Positions 57,171 to 64,000 of a stretch of 64,000 bases of DNA are shown here, piece by piece. Both the position numbers and the translations under genes were made by a program. The number at the start of each line of letters is the position of its first letter. Position 1 is the stretch's first letter. The notes below the pieces were generated by a model. It saw nothing but the letters and a program-made list of their open reading frames with translations, searched no databases and was not told the origin of the DNA. Source of the DNA: Salinivirgaceae bacterium (GTDB lineage Bacteria; Bacteroidota; Bacteroidia; Bacteroidales; SZUA-534); assembly GCA_017557785.1 (NCBI GenBank), contig JAFYYA010000055.1, forward strand, positions 1 through 64,000, read 5' to 3'.

Positions 57171-58994
57171 TCAGCGTTTGATAAATCTTTCGCTTGCGTC
57201 GCCGTTTGCCGTGTGGATAATCACAAAGTTCAAGCCTTTTGGCAGCCTTGTAATGTCGTGTGAGCCTTGAGCCGCTTCACGTCCCAGCACCGCGCCGTTG
57301 GCCGATACAAACGATATGCTCTCGTATTCGCCGCCGCTGATGGTGATATAGTCGGTGGCGGGATTCGGATAGACAACAAATTTGATGTCTTCGGTTTCGG
57401 CAACATGGTGTTCTGCAAATACCACAGGAACAGTTTCCGAGTAACTGAAGTTACCGTCGTAGTCGGTTTGTTTGAGTCTGTAGTAGATGATGCCCGCGTG
57501 CGATGAGAAGTCGGTGTAGCGGTAGTTGTGCGGCTCTGTCGATGTGCCAGCGCCTTCAATAATAGTTAGTTCGGCAAACTCAACAGCGTCGATGCTGAAC
57601 TCGATAGTGAAGAAGTCGTTGTTCAGTTCCGAAGCAGTTTCCCACTCAAACCTTACGCCGCCGCCAAACTCATGCGCGTTGAAATAGACAAGCTCGATGG
57701 GAAGGACACTTCCAATGCTGCCATATTCTTTTTTAAATTCAGCTTCGCTTTTAATATTTGAGGATGAAACACCCACCTTATCCAATTCATTGTTGCCAAA
57801 TACATAGATTTCGTTATCATCAGGGTTAACGTATTTTGCATCAATATCGCTCTTGCCCAATAAATCTGTCGAATATATCTCGTAGTCGCCGCCAATAACC
57901 AGCATTGCACCACTTGCTTCAATATCGCCAGCTTCAGCAGTCTCATCAAAAAGTGTGAACAGTGCTTTAAGAAAAGATACGGTTCCGTCTTGTTTTAAAT
58001 TCCCTTCGACAATGCATGTTGATTCTGGTTGAAGTTTAAGAGTGCCGTCACTTTTAACGGTTAGTTTACCATTAGGATTTGAATCGGTTTCGTCTTTATT
58101 AACGAATAACGTTGCTTTTGAACTGACTGTCAGGTTTTTATTAACGATGATTTCCCCAGCTTCAAGTTTGCTGTTTACGGTGATATCGCCATCATTGGTA
58201 AGTAAGTTGCTGACAACCATCATCGCATCGTTGCCAATGGTCAGATTTTTGTTGATGTCGGCTGAGCCAGCTTCTAATACGCCGTTTACTGTAATGTTGT
58301 TGTCACCAATCAGCTCACCGCTGACAGACATGGTTGCATCTTTATTAACAGTCAAAGGGTAATTGTTCTCAACCGAGCCAGCCTGCAGTTTGCCGTTCAC
58401 AGTAATATTGTCGTCACCAAGCAGTTTTCCGCTAACTGTCATTGTCGCATTTTCGTTAATAGTCAATGGCGAGTTGTTCTCAACCGAGCCTGCCTGCAGT
58501 TGGCCGTTCACCGTGATATTGGTGTTGCCAGTGAGTTTGCCGTCAACAGTAATTGAAGCATCGTTACCCATTGTGAAATTCCTTTCCACATCCATACTTC
58601 CAGCAGTTAAGTCGCCATTGACGGTAAAGGTTGCTTCGCTGGTGAGTTCATTTTCAACTAGCAGAATACCATTTACTTCAACAGTGGGGTAGTATTTTGT
58701 TCCGCCAATTCCCCATAAACCACCTATTGTTGCGGGCTTCGCATCAAAATCTTTTTTGACGTGAAGACTGCCGTTTTCTTCAATAATCAGCTCACCGTTG
58801 CCCGAAACAGTTACATCACCTTTTACAAATACGCTCACATTTGCTGGAATGATGTATTTCGCAGTTATGGACAGACTGTTAAATGTTTGGTTAACTGTCT
58901 GAGTGGTATTGGTGCTGATTGTCTCTGCCCAAGCGCTCAAAGTGGGCGCAAGAACCAACGCCAGCAGAATCGGTATGATGTGTCTTGTTTTCAT
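57171..58994 (-). CDS. Repeat-rich secreted protein with T9SS sorting domain
   Basis: 607 residues from ATG 58992-58994 (MKTRHIIPILLALVLAPTLSAWA, signal peptide). The frame to 59021 adds nine residues before it. The middle (about 40-350) is a chain of short beta repeats such as ITVNGKLQAGSVENN and LTVNKDATMSVSGELIGDNN, about 36-38 residues per round, with near-identical copies at 58336-58530. This is likely a right-handed beta-helix or beta-solenoid. An Ig-like region (about 435-520) and a T9SS type A C-terminal domain (FVVYPNPATDYITIS to ...ERFIKR) follow. Probably a cell-surface adhesin or matrix protein. The related gene at 59214-60167 lies upstream. Confidence 0.88.
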   Translation of the reverse strand: MKTRHIIPILLALVLAPTLSAWAETISTNTTQTVNQTFNSLSITAKYIIPANVSVFVKGDVTVSGNGELIIEENGSLHVKKDFDAKPATIGGLWGIGGTKYYPTVEVNGILLVENELTSEATFTVNGDLTAGSMDVERNFTMGNDASITVDGKLTGNTNITVNGQLQAGSVENNSPLTINENATMTVSGKLLGDDNITVNGKLQAGSVENNYPLTVNKDATMSVSGELIGDNNITVNGVLEAGSADINKNLTIGNDAMMVVSNLLTNDGDITVNSKLEAGEIIVNKNLTVSSKATLFVNKDETDSNPNGKLTVKSDGTLKLQPESTCIVEGNLKQDGTVSFLKALFTLFDETAEAGDIEASGAMLVIGGDYEIYSTDLLGKSDIDAKYVNPDDNEIYVFGNNELDKVGVSSSNIKSEAEFKKEYGSIGSVLPIELVYFNAHEFGGGVRFEWETASELNNDFFTIEFSIDAVEFAELTIIEGAGTSTEPHNYRYTDFSSHAGIIYYRLKQTDYDGNFSYSETVPVVFAEHHVAETEDIKFVVYPNPATDYITISGGEYESISFVSANGAVLGREAAQGSHDITRLPKGLNFVIIHTANGDASERFIKR

Positions 58995-59143
58995 AACTTG
59001 CTTTTTTACATTAATATACAAAAGTTTTTTACGATGGCGTGCATAAAAAGTTTCGCTGATTTCCGTTTTCTCGTTTTGTCAGACGCCAAATTGCTGGACC
59101 ATTTTTTTTGCGAGATAATATTACTCTATTTGCCAAAAACAAA

Positions 59144-59168
59144 CCCCGACTCAAAAACTGAATCGGGG
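59144..59168 (-). terminator. Terminator after the shorter repeat protein gene
   Basis: CCCCGACTC / GAATCGGGG arms (9 positions, one mismatch) followed on the minus strand by TTTGTTTTT. Same arm pattern as 57121-57150. The rest of the 219-base gap shows no gene. Confidence 0.75.
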
Positions 59169-59213
59169 GGTGTTATAGGTTCGATCAAAACATTCACTGT
59201 TAGTAAATGCTGA

Positions 59214-60167
59214 TTATAAAGTCTGATGCTTAATAGTGTTTTGTTTTATTCCTTTAGGTTTGATTCCGCCGAATGAGTAAAATCTCGGGTTATCTTTGGG
59301 GTCAATGTACTCGCAATTTTCATCAGGCTTGTTAAACTCAGTAGTATAAATATTGTAAGCGCCTTCAACAATTAATGTTGCTTTATAAGCTTTGATGTCA
59401 CCTGCTTTTGGGAAAAACAGTTGGATTCCTAACAGAGTGCTACCATCCTGAGTCAAATCACCTTCAACAATAGATGCAGAGTTCTTTTCAAAAGTGATTT
59501 TACCATCTTTTCTTACAGTTAAATTACCATTCGTTTTAGCGCTTGATTCATCTTTGTTTACAAACAGGATTGCGTTAGAATTTATAGTTAGTTCTTTAAT
59601 AACATCAATCTGTCCGGCTTCCAATCTGCCGTTGTCAGTTATGACACCATAATCGGTTAGTTGGCCGTAAACAACCAAAGCGCCGTTTTCGGTAATTGTC
59701 AAATCTTGTTTGATTATAGCTTCATCCGCTTCAATCACACCATTAACGGTCAAATGGCTTTCGTTGGCAAATGTCCTTTCAACTGTCATACTGCCGTTTA
59801 CAGCAATAGTAGGGTAGTTCTTTGTTTTGTTTATAAAGCCATTTTCTGTGTGTTTCGCGTTAAAGGTGTTAGCAACCAGTGCGCCATTTTCGCTAATAGT
59901 AAGACTTCCTTCTCCAAAAATTGCAAGGTTACCGGTTGTGTTCAGGGAACCGTTTATTGTAAGAGAGCAACCAGAATTTATTGTTACTCCAGTTACTGTA
60001 AGATTTCCATTTATTGTATAATCAGAGTTAATAACAAGTGTCTCATTCAGGCGTTCATCGCCGTTTTGGGTGGACGTACTTGTTATTGTACGGGCAAACA
60101 GGCCAGTGTTTGGCATTGAAACTAAAAATGTCAGAAACAGAATAGCGTTAATTTGTCGTGTTCTCAT
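59214..60167 (-). CDS. Repeat-rich secreted protein lacking the T9SS sorting domain
   Basis: 317 residues, signal peptide MRTRQINAILFLTFLVSMPNTGLFA. The repeat style is shared with the protein encoded at 57171-58994: TINGNLTVTGVTINSG, TVNGVIEADEAIIKQDLTITENGALVV and the shared block AILFVNKDES..NGNLTVRKDGKITFE matching that gene's ATLFVNKDETDSNPNGKLTV. It stops right after the region matching residues about 420-435 of the longer protein (YIDPKDNPRFYSFGG) and has no Ig-like or T9SS domain. It may be periplasmic, work with the longer protein, or be a truncated copy. The start ATG is at 60165-60167. Confidence 0.8.
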   Translation of the reverse strand: MRTRQINAILFLTFLVSMPNTGLFARTITSTSTQNGDERLNETLVINSDYTINGNLTVTGVTINSGCSLTINGSLNTTGNLAIFGEGSLTISENGALVANTFNAKHTENGFINKTKNYPTIAVNGSMTVERTFANESHLTVNGVIEADEAIIKQDLTITENGALVVYGQLTDYGVITDNGRLEAGQIDVIKELTINSNAILFVNKDESSAKTNGNLTVRKDGKITFEKNSASIVEGDLTQDGSTLLGIQLFFPKAGDIKAYKATLIVEGAYNIYTTEFNKPDENCEYIDPKDNPRFYSFGGIKPKGIKQNTIKHQTL

Positions 60168-60278
60168 AATTTATTTTTTTTATCATTTAACAATGAGCCC
60201 TATTACGGCAACTACCGATAAAGGTTATTGAGTGATGAAAAATATCTGATGAGAAACGAAAAATCGTTGACAAACGGT

Positions 60279-61001
60279 CTATTCTTTTGAAATTAGGAAT
60301 TTTTCCGCTTCAGCAATTTTTTCAACTGAGCCTGCATCGAACCAATAGTCGCTGTCATGGCGGTAGCCGATAATTTTGTGGTTTTCAGCCATTTTCAGAT
60401 AATGCGGAATGATGGGGAAGACTTCGTCGGCAGGGAATTTACCGAACAGCGATGGCGAAATGATGTGTATTCCGCTGAATGCGAACGGTTTGAGTTCTTT
60501 GCTTTGGCTGACAATGATTGACTCGCCCGTTTTGTTGTTCTGCCAACCGCCAAGTTGCCAATCGGCATCAAACAGCAGTTGGCGCGAACTTTTGCGGTCG
60601 CGGATGGCAAGCGTGGCATCGGCTTTTGAATCAATGTGTTGCTGTATCATTTTCCGCAGATCGATGTTGGTTAGAATGTCAACGTTGGCAATCACAACAG
60701 GCTCGTTGCCGCTGAACAGTTTGACGGCTTTTTTCAGTCCGCCACCAGTGTCGAGCAGCAGTTGGCTTTCGTCAGATATTTGAATATCAATATTATACTT
60801 TAGGTTTGCGATGTAAGTTTTCATCATTTCGGCAAAGTGGTGCACGTTAATCACGATGTGTGTGGCGCCATTGCCAATAAGCATCTCAATACAGTGTTGC
60901 AGCAGCGTTTTTCCGCAAACTTCTACCAGTGCTTTCGGGCGGTCGTTTGTCAGCGGTCGAAGGCGTGTGCCTAAACCTGCAGCGAATATCATTGCTTCCA
61001 T
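60279..61001 (-). CDS. MurU/GalU-like sugar-1-phosphate nucleotidyltransferase
   Basis: 240 residues from ATG 60999-61001 (MEAMIFAAGLGTRLRPLTND). A TTG two codons upstream is ignored. The activated-sugar nucleotidyltransferase motif AAGLGTRLRPLTNDRPKALVEV is intact, with DTGGGLKKAV, VVIANVDIL and SDYWFDAGSVE at later positions. The family includes MurU, which makes UDP-MurNAc from MurNAc-1-phosphate in peptidoglycan recycling, and mannose-1-phosphate guanylyltransferases. The kinase-RapZ fusion gene upstream makes the MurU-like role attractive, but it is an inference. Confidence 0.88.
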   Translation of the reverse strand: MEAMIFAAGLGTRLRPLTNDRPKALVEVCGKTLLQHCIEMLIGNGATHIVINVHHFAEMMKTYIANLKYNIDIQISDESQLLLDTGGGLKKAVKLFSGNEPVVIANVDILTNIDLRKMIQQHIDSKADATLAIRDRKSSRQLLFDADWQLGGWQNNKTGESIIVSQSKELKPFAFSGIHIISPSLFGKFPADEVFPIIPHYLKMAENHKIIGYRHDSDYWFDAGSVEKIAEAEKFLISKE

Positions 61002-61074
61002 AGACAAGGATTGATTAATTGAAGGACTGAATGCGTGATTATTTTTTTGATGACCAAAGTTCGTAATTCTTTAA

Positions 61075-61112
61075 TTCTGAATTCTACATTCTGAATTCTA
61101 CATTCTGAATTC
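61075..61112. repeat. 14-bp tandem repeat covering the 3' end of the kinase-RapZ gene
   Basis: Unit TTCTGAATTCTACA at 61075-61088 and 61089-61102, then TTCTGAATTC at 61103-61112, exact matches. The 3' end of the gene (C-terminal residues QNVEFRM and the stop) lies within these units, so the repeat sets the protein end. It is related to the AT-rich near-repeats elsewhere. Confidence 0.85.
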
Positions 61113-62508
61113 CAAGTTCTTTGTGTATCAGTCTAACCCGTACATCGAACTTCTTGCCGATTTGTTCGGCGAAATTCTGCGCGCAATAAACCGAGCGGTG
61201 CTGGCCGCCTGTGCAGCCGAAACTCACCATCAGGTTTTTGAATCCGCGCCGCTGGTAGGTCTCAATAGTGGGCTCAACAATCTCGATGGCTTTTGCTAGA
61301 AAACTGTCGATGGTTGAGTTGGCCTTCAGGAAATCGATGACGGGCTTGTCACGGCCAGTGAGCGATTTGTACTCGTCGTAGCGGCCAGGATTGTGCTGAC
61401 CGCGGCAGTCGAACACAAAGCCGCCGCCGTTTTCCGTGTCGGCAGGAATGCCCTTTTTGTACGAGAAACTGTAAACCGTCACGGTTAGGCCATCGTAGTT
61501 GTCGGGGGCGGGTTCGGCAATGTCAATTTTGCTTGCAACTGCTTCAATATAAGGTAGATTTATGAATTTAAGCGCCAGCAGGTCTTTTAAGTTTTTTACT
61601 GCCGCAGGAATGCTCTCAATGAAGTGTTTTTTCTTTTCGTAGTAGCCTCTAAAGCCGTAAGCGCCAAGCACTTGCAGCGTGCGAATCAGTGCAAACAGTT
61701 TGAATTGTCTGAACAGCAGTTCGCGGTCGGCGGGAATGAGCGTTTGCAGCGCGTCTATGTAACTGTCGAACAATTTGTTACGCAACTCTTCGCTGAACTT
61801 CGCTTTGGCCTGATAGAGAACCGAAGCCACATCGTACATCAGCGGACCGCGCTTGCCGCCTTGAAAATCAATGTAATAAGGCTCGCCGTCCTTCAGCATA
61901 ATGTTGCGCGATTGGAAATCGCGGAACATAAAGAACTGGCAGTCAGCGCTTGCGGCGGCTTGTTTGATAGTCTCAAAATCGGCTTCGAGTTTCGACTCAT
62001 CGAAATCGATATGAGCATTCTTTAAAAAGCAGTATTTGAAATAGTTAAGGTCCCACTGAATGGCCGTTTGGTCGAAATCGGGCGTGCCGATGCACAGCGA
62101 GTAATCGATGTTACGGCCCGCCACAACCTGCATTCGGGCCAAATCGGCCAGCACGTGCTTGTAGAGTTGTGCAAGGTGCTCGTCGGGCGAGCCGTTGGCT
62201 TCCACAACAAGGTTGTAGAGCGGTTCCGAGCCCAAATCTTCAACCAGATAGCAAGTGTGGTCATCGTTTACGGCAAAAATCTTCGGCACGTTTACGCCCG
62301 CATCGGCGAAAGCCTGAGTAAAAGCAAAATAGGCTTCGTTTTCAGCCACATTCGGGTTGTAGGCGGCCATCACCGAGCGCTGGTCGTCGGCCGTCAGGCG
62401 GAAATACTGACGGTCAGAGCCAGAGCGGGGCAGGGGTGAGCTATGGGCATAGCTACCGCCAGCCCACGACGCATAAAGCCGGTTTATTTCATCGGTAACA
62501 GAAATCAT
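61084..62508 (-). CDS. Sugar-kinase-like phosphotransferase fused to RapZ C-terminal domain
   Basis: 474 residues. The N-terminal part (about 1-320) is an aminoglycoside-phosphotransferase-type fold, like AmgK-type MurNAc/GlcNAc kinases, with catalytic loop FRDFQSRN (Asp197, Asn202) and metal motif IDFQGG (Asp214). The C-terminal part (about 343-474) is a RapZ C-terminal domain (GGGFVFDCRGQHNPGRYDEY, VSFGCTGGQHRSVY), the region that in E. coli RapZ binds glucosamine-6-phosphate. The RapZ N-terminal P-loop domain is absent. The MurU-like gene follows downstream, and the STAS gene precedes by 14 bases. This points to amino-sugar salvage with a built-in sensor. The activity is not proven. Confidence 0.9.
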   Translation of the reverse strand: MISVTDEINRLYASWAGGSYAHSSPLPRSGSDRQYFRLTADDQRSVMAAYNPNVAENEAYFAFTQAFADAGVNVPKIFAVNDDHTCYLVEDLGSEPLYNLVVEANGSPDEHLAQLYKHVLADLARMQVVAGRNIDYSLCIGTPDFDQTAIQWDLNYFKYCFLKNAHIDFDESKLEADFETIKQAAASADCQFFMFRDFQSRNIMLKDGEPYYIDFQGGKRGPLMYDVASVLYQAKAKFSEELRNKLFDSYIDALQTLIPADRELLFRQFKLFALIRTLQVLGAYGFRGYYEKKKHFIESIPAAVKNLKDLLALKFINLPYIEAVASKIDIAEPAPDNYDGLTVTVYSFSYKKGIPADTENGGGFVFDCRGQHNPGRYDEYKSLTGRDKPVIDFLKANSTIDSFLAKAIEIVEPTIETYQRRGFKNLMVSFGCTGGQHRSVYCAQNFAEQIGKKFDVRVRLIHKELGIQNVEFRM

Positions 62509-62522
62509 TGTATGCCAAAGTG

Positions 62523-62867
62523 TTACAGCGAGCTTTTGGCGGCTTCAAGCGTCGGGTAGATGTCCAGAATCTGGTCGATTCGGGTCATCTTGATGACATT
62601 TGCCACCGCAGCGCTCATGTTGCAGAATTTGATTTTGCAGTTGTTGTTGCGTCCATGGTTGAAGACGCTAATCAGTGTGCCCAGTCCGGTGCTGTCAATC
62701 AAGTCGATATCTTTCATATCAACAATGATGTTCAGGTACTCATGCTGGTCAATAACGGTGTTAATCTGCGATTTGAACTCGCTGTCGTTGCTGATTGTCA
62801 GTCGTCGGTTTCCTGGTTTTGGGGTTGCAATGGCGCAACCTGCGATTTGATTGTTTATTTCCATCAT
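62523..62867 (-). CDS. STAS-domain anti-sigma-factor-antagonist-like protein
   Basis: 114 residues. One STAS domain with DLIDSTGLGTLISVF, where Ser59 is the usual phosphorylation site in partner switching. Such proteins bind kinases or anti-sigma proteins unless phosphorylated. The ATG at 62865-62867 overlaps the histidine kinase stop by four bases (ATGA), so the two are made together. It could be a substrate of the SpoIIE phosphatases at 29626-33954. The kinase for it is not obvious, SiaB at 46178-46687 being one candidate. Confidence 0.9.
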   Translation of the reverse strand: MMEINNQIAGCAIATPKPGNRRLTISNDSEFKSQINTVIDQHEYLNIIVDMKDIDLIDSTGLGTLISVFNHGRNNNCKIKFCNMSAAVANVIKMTRIDQILDIYPTLEAAKSSL

Positions 62868-64000
62868 AGTCCGTCGTTTTTTAGTGAATCTCTAAATGTT
62901 TCAATTTCAGTCAGAACATCGGTGCAGACTGATATAAAGTTGGTGACTATTTTTGAATAAAGTTCGGTGTCGTCGCCGGTTTTGGCTTTTTGTTCGAGTT
63001 CGGCCATGTCGGCGCGCAGCGATTCGATGCCCATCAGTGCCACTGACGATTTTGTTTTGTGGGCGATGGCAGAAAGTTGCTTGTAATCTTTTTCTTGCAA
63101 GGCTTTTTCAAGGCTGACGAGCAGAGTCGGCATTTGCTGGATGAAAACGTTCACAAGTTCGATTTTGAATTTCTCATCGCCACCGGTCACGGAATCCAGG
63201 TGCTGCGGATCGATGTATTTGTAATTGTGCTCAATGCTAGCCGGTTCGGCATCGACAATATCGTCAGTTTCGTCGTTAGGCAATATTTGCCCGCCGATGT
63301 GCTTGTAAATCATATTGATAAGGTCCTGCGTCTCGAAAGGTTTCGAAATGTAGTTGTCCATTCCTGCGCCGATGCACTTTTCCTTTTCGCCCTTGATGGC
63401 GGCTGCCGTGAGTGCAATAATCGGGATGGTCCGTTTTTCCTGGTCGTCCATCTTACGGATGATGGAAGTGGCTGTGTATCCGTCCATTTCGGGCATGTGC
63501 AGGTCCATCAGAATCAGGTCGAATCTTTCTTTGTTCATCAGGTCGATGACCACCTTGCCGTTGGGGGCAATCATCAGATTGAAGTCTTTCTTCAGTATCG
63601 TCTTGACAAACAGCTGGTTAATCTCGTTGTCTTCGGCCAGCAGAATGTTCGGTGTACGGTCGATACTAACTTTTGCCGCAGCTGTATCGGTTTCTGTCTT
63701 GACGTTTTCTTTTGCTTTTTTAGTGCCGTGCAAATAAGTGATTCTCAAGTCAAAAGTGCTGCCTTTCCCGTCTTCGCTTGTGAGCAGAATGTCGCCGCCC
63801 TGCATTGTGGCAAGTTGTTTCGAAATGGTCAGTCCCAAACCTGTGCCGCCGTATTTGCGTGTGGTGTCGCTCGAAGCCTGCGAGAAACTTGAGAAAATCA
63901 GTTCCTGCTTGTCTTTCGGGATTCCTATGCCGGTGTCGCGCACGGCAAAACTCAGCTCGCTCGAGTCGGCGTCTTGTCTTAAAACACTGATGGTTAGTGT
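62864..64000 (-). CDS. Hybrid sensor histidine kinase, C-terminal part (runs off the window)
   Basis: Open on the minus strand to the edge and read for 378 residues. It shows the end of an HK ATPase domain (DTGIGIPKDKQELIFSSFSQ, GGTGLGLTIS), a response-regulator receiver domain (LLAEDNEINQ, LILMDLHMPEMDG with the phospho-Asp, and ALTAAAIKGEK with the conserved Lys), then an acidic linker and an Hpt domain (LSAIAHKTKSSVALMG, His in the motif). This is a phosphorelay protein. The N-terminal sensor and dimerisation parts lie outside. It overlaps the STAS gene, suggesting a mixed phosphorelay and partner-switch pathway. Confidence 0.93.
   Translation of the reverse strand, partial: TLTISVLRQDADSSELSFAVRDTGIGIPKDKQELIFSSFSQASSDTTRKYGGTGLGLTISKQLATMQGGDILLTSEDGKGSTFDLRITYLHGTKKAKENVKTETDTAAAKVSIDRTPNILLAEDNEINQLFVKTILKKDFNLMIAPNGKVVIDLMNKERFDLILMDLHMPEMDGYTATSIIRKMDDQEKRTIPIIALTAAAIKGEKEKCIGAGMDNYISKPFETQDLINMIYKHIGGQILPNDETDDIVDAEPASIEHNYKYIDPQHLDSVTGGDEKFKIELVNVFIQQMPTLLVSLEKALQEKDYKQLSAIAHKTKSSVALMGIESLRADMAELEQKAKTGDDTELYSKIVTNFISVCTDVLTEIETFRDSLKNDGL

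Overview
The window is chromosomal DNA of an anaerobic Bacteroidales-type bacterium. The evidence is the pair of type IX secretion (T9SS) sorting domains, the Bat/MoxR operon, the FtsK-LolA pair, SiaB/SiaC signalling proteins, DUF6452/DUF6048 and DUF3078 proteins, a Bacteroidota-type RNase P RNA, and repeated TAnnTTTG promoter boxes. A class III (oxygen-sensitive) ribonucleotide reductase together with xylanase, beta-galactosidase and beta-glucosidase genes suggests a gut or rumen plant-fibre degrader. The genus cannot be named from the sequence.

Layout. 1-9.7 kb: housekeeping (argD fragment, waaA, DEAD-box helicase, lolA, ftsK, glyA, an Lrp-type regulator). 9.8-16 kb: a six-gene MoxR/DUF58/Bat operon ending at BatC. 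16-24 kb: a PAP2 phosphatase, a 1353-residue BspA-like T9SS surface protein, and nrdG-nrdD. 24-34 kb: an M13 peptidase, a lipoprotein and a GH3 enzyme, then two tandem TPR-membrane-SpoIIE phosphatase genes. 34-42 kb: rnpB, a DUF6452/DUF6048 pair, mdh, a GH2 beta-galactosidase, panE and tRNA-Pro(GGG). 42-53 kb: conserved unknowns, a CCA-adding enzyme, siaB-siaC followed by a gamma-carbonic-anhydrase gene interrupted by an amber codon, envelope proteins, a DPP-IV peptidase and a thioesterase. 53-57 kb: a compact xylan unit (GPH symporter, GH10, GH43). 57-60 kb: two related repeat-rich secreted proteins, one lacking the T9SS signal. 60-64 kb: hybrid histidine kinase, STAS protein, a kinase-RapZ fusion and a MurU-like nucleotidyltransferase.

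How genes may work together. The two SpoIIE-type phosphatases, the SiaB kinase, the SiaC target and the STAS protein are the usual parts of partner-switching signalling, although they lie at three loci. One phosphatase has lost consensus metal-binding residues. The sugar-kinase/RapZ fusion beside a MurU-like enzyme looks like a peptidoglycan-sugar salvage step joined to an amino-sugar sensor domain. Intergenic DNA carries an ~80-bp dispersed element (three full copies and a fragment), AT-rich short-period repeats (one of which encodes the C-terminus of a gene) and a possible 195-bp MITE-like element. No CRISPR array, prophage, transposase gene, rRNA or SusC/SusD pair was seen.
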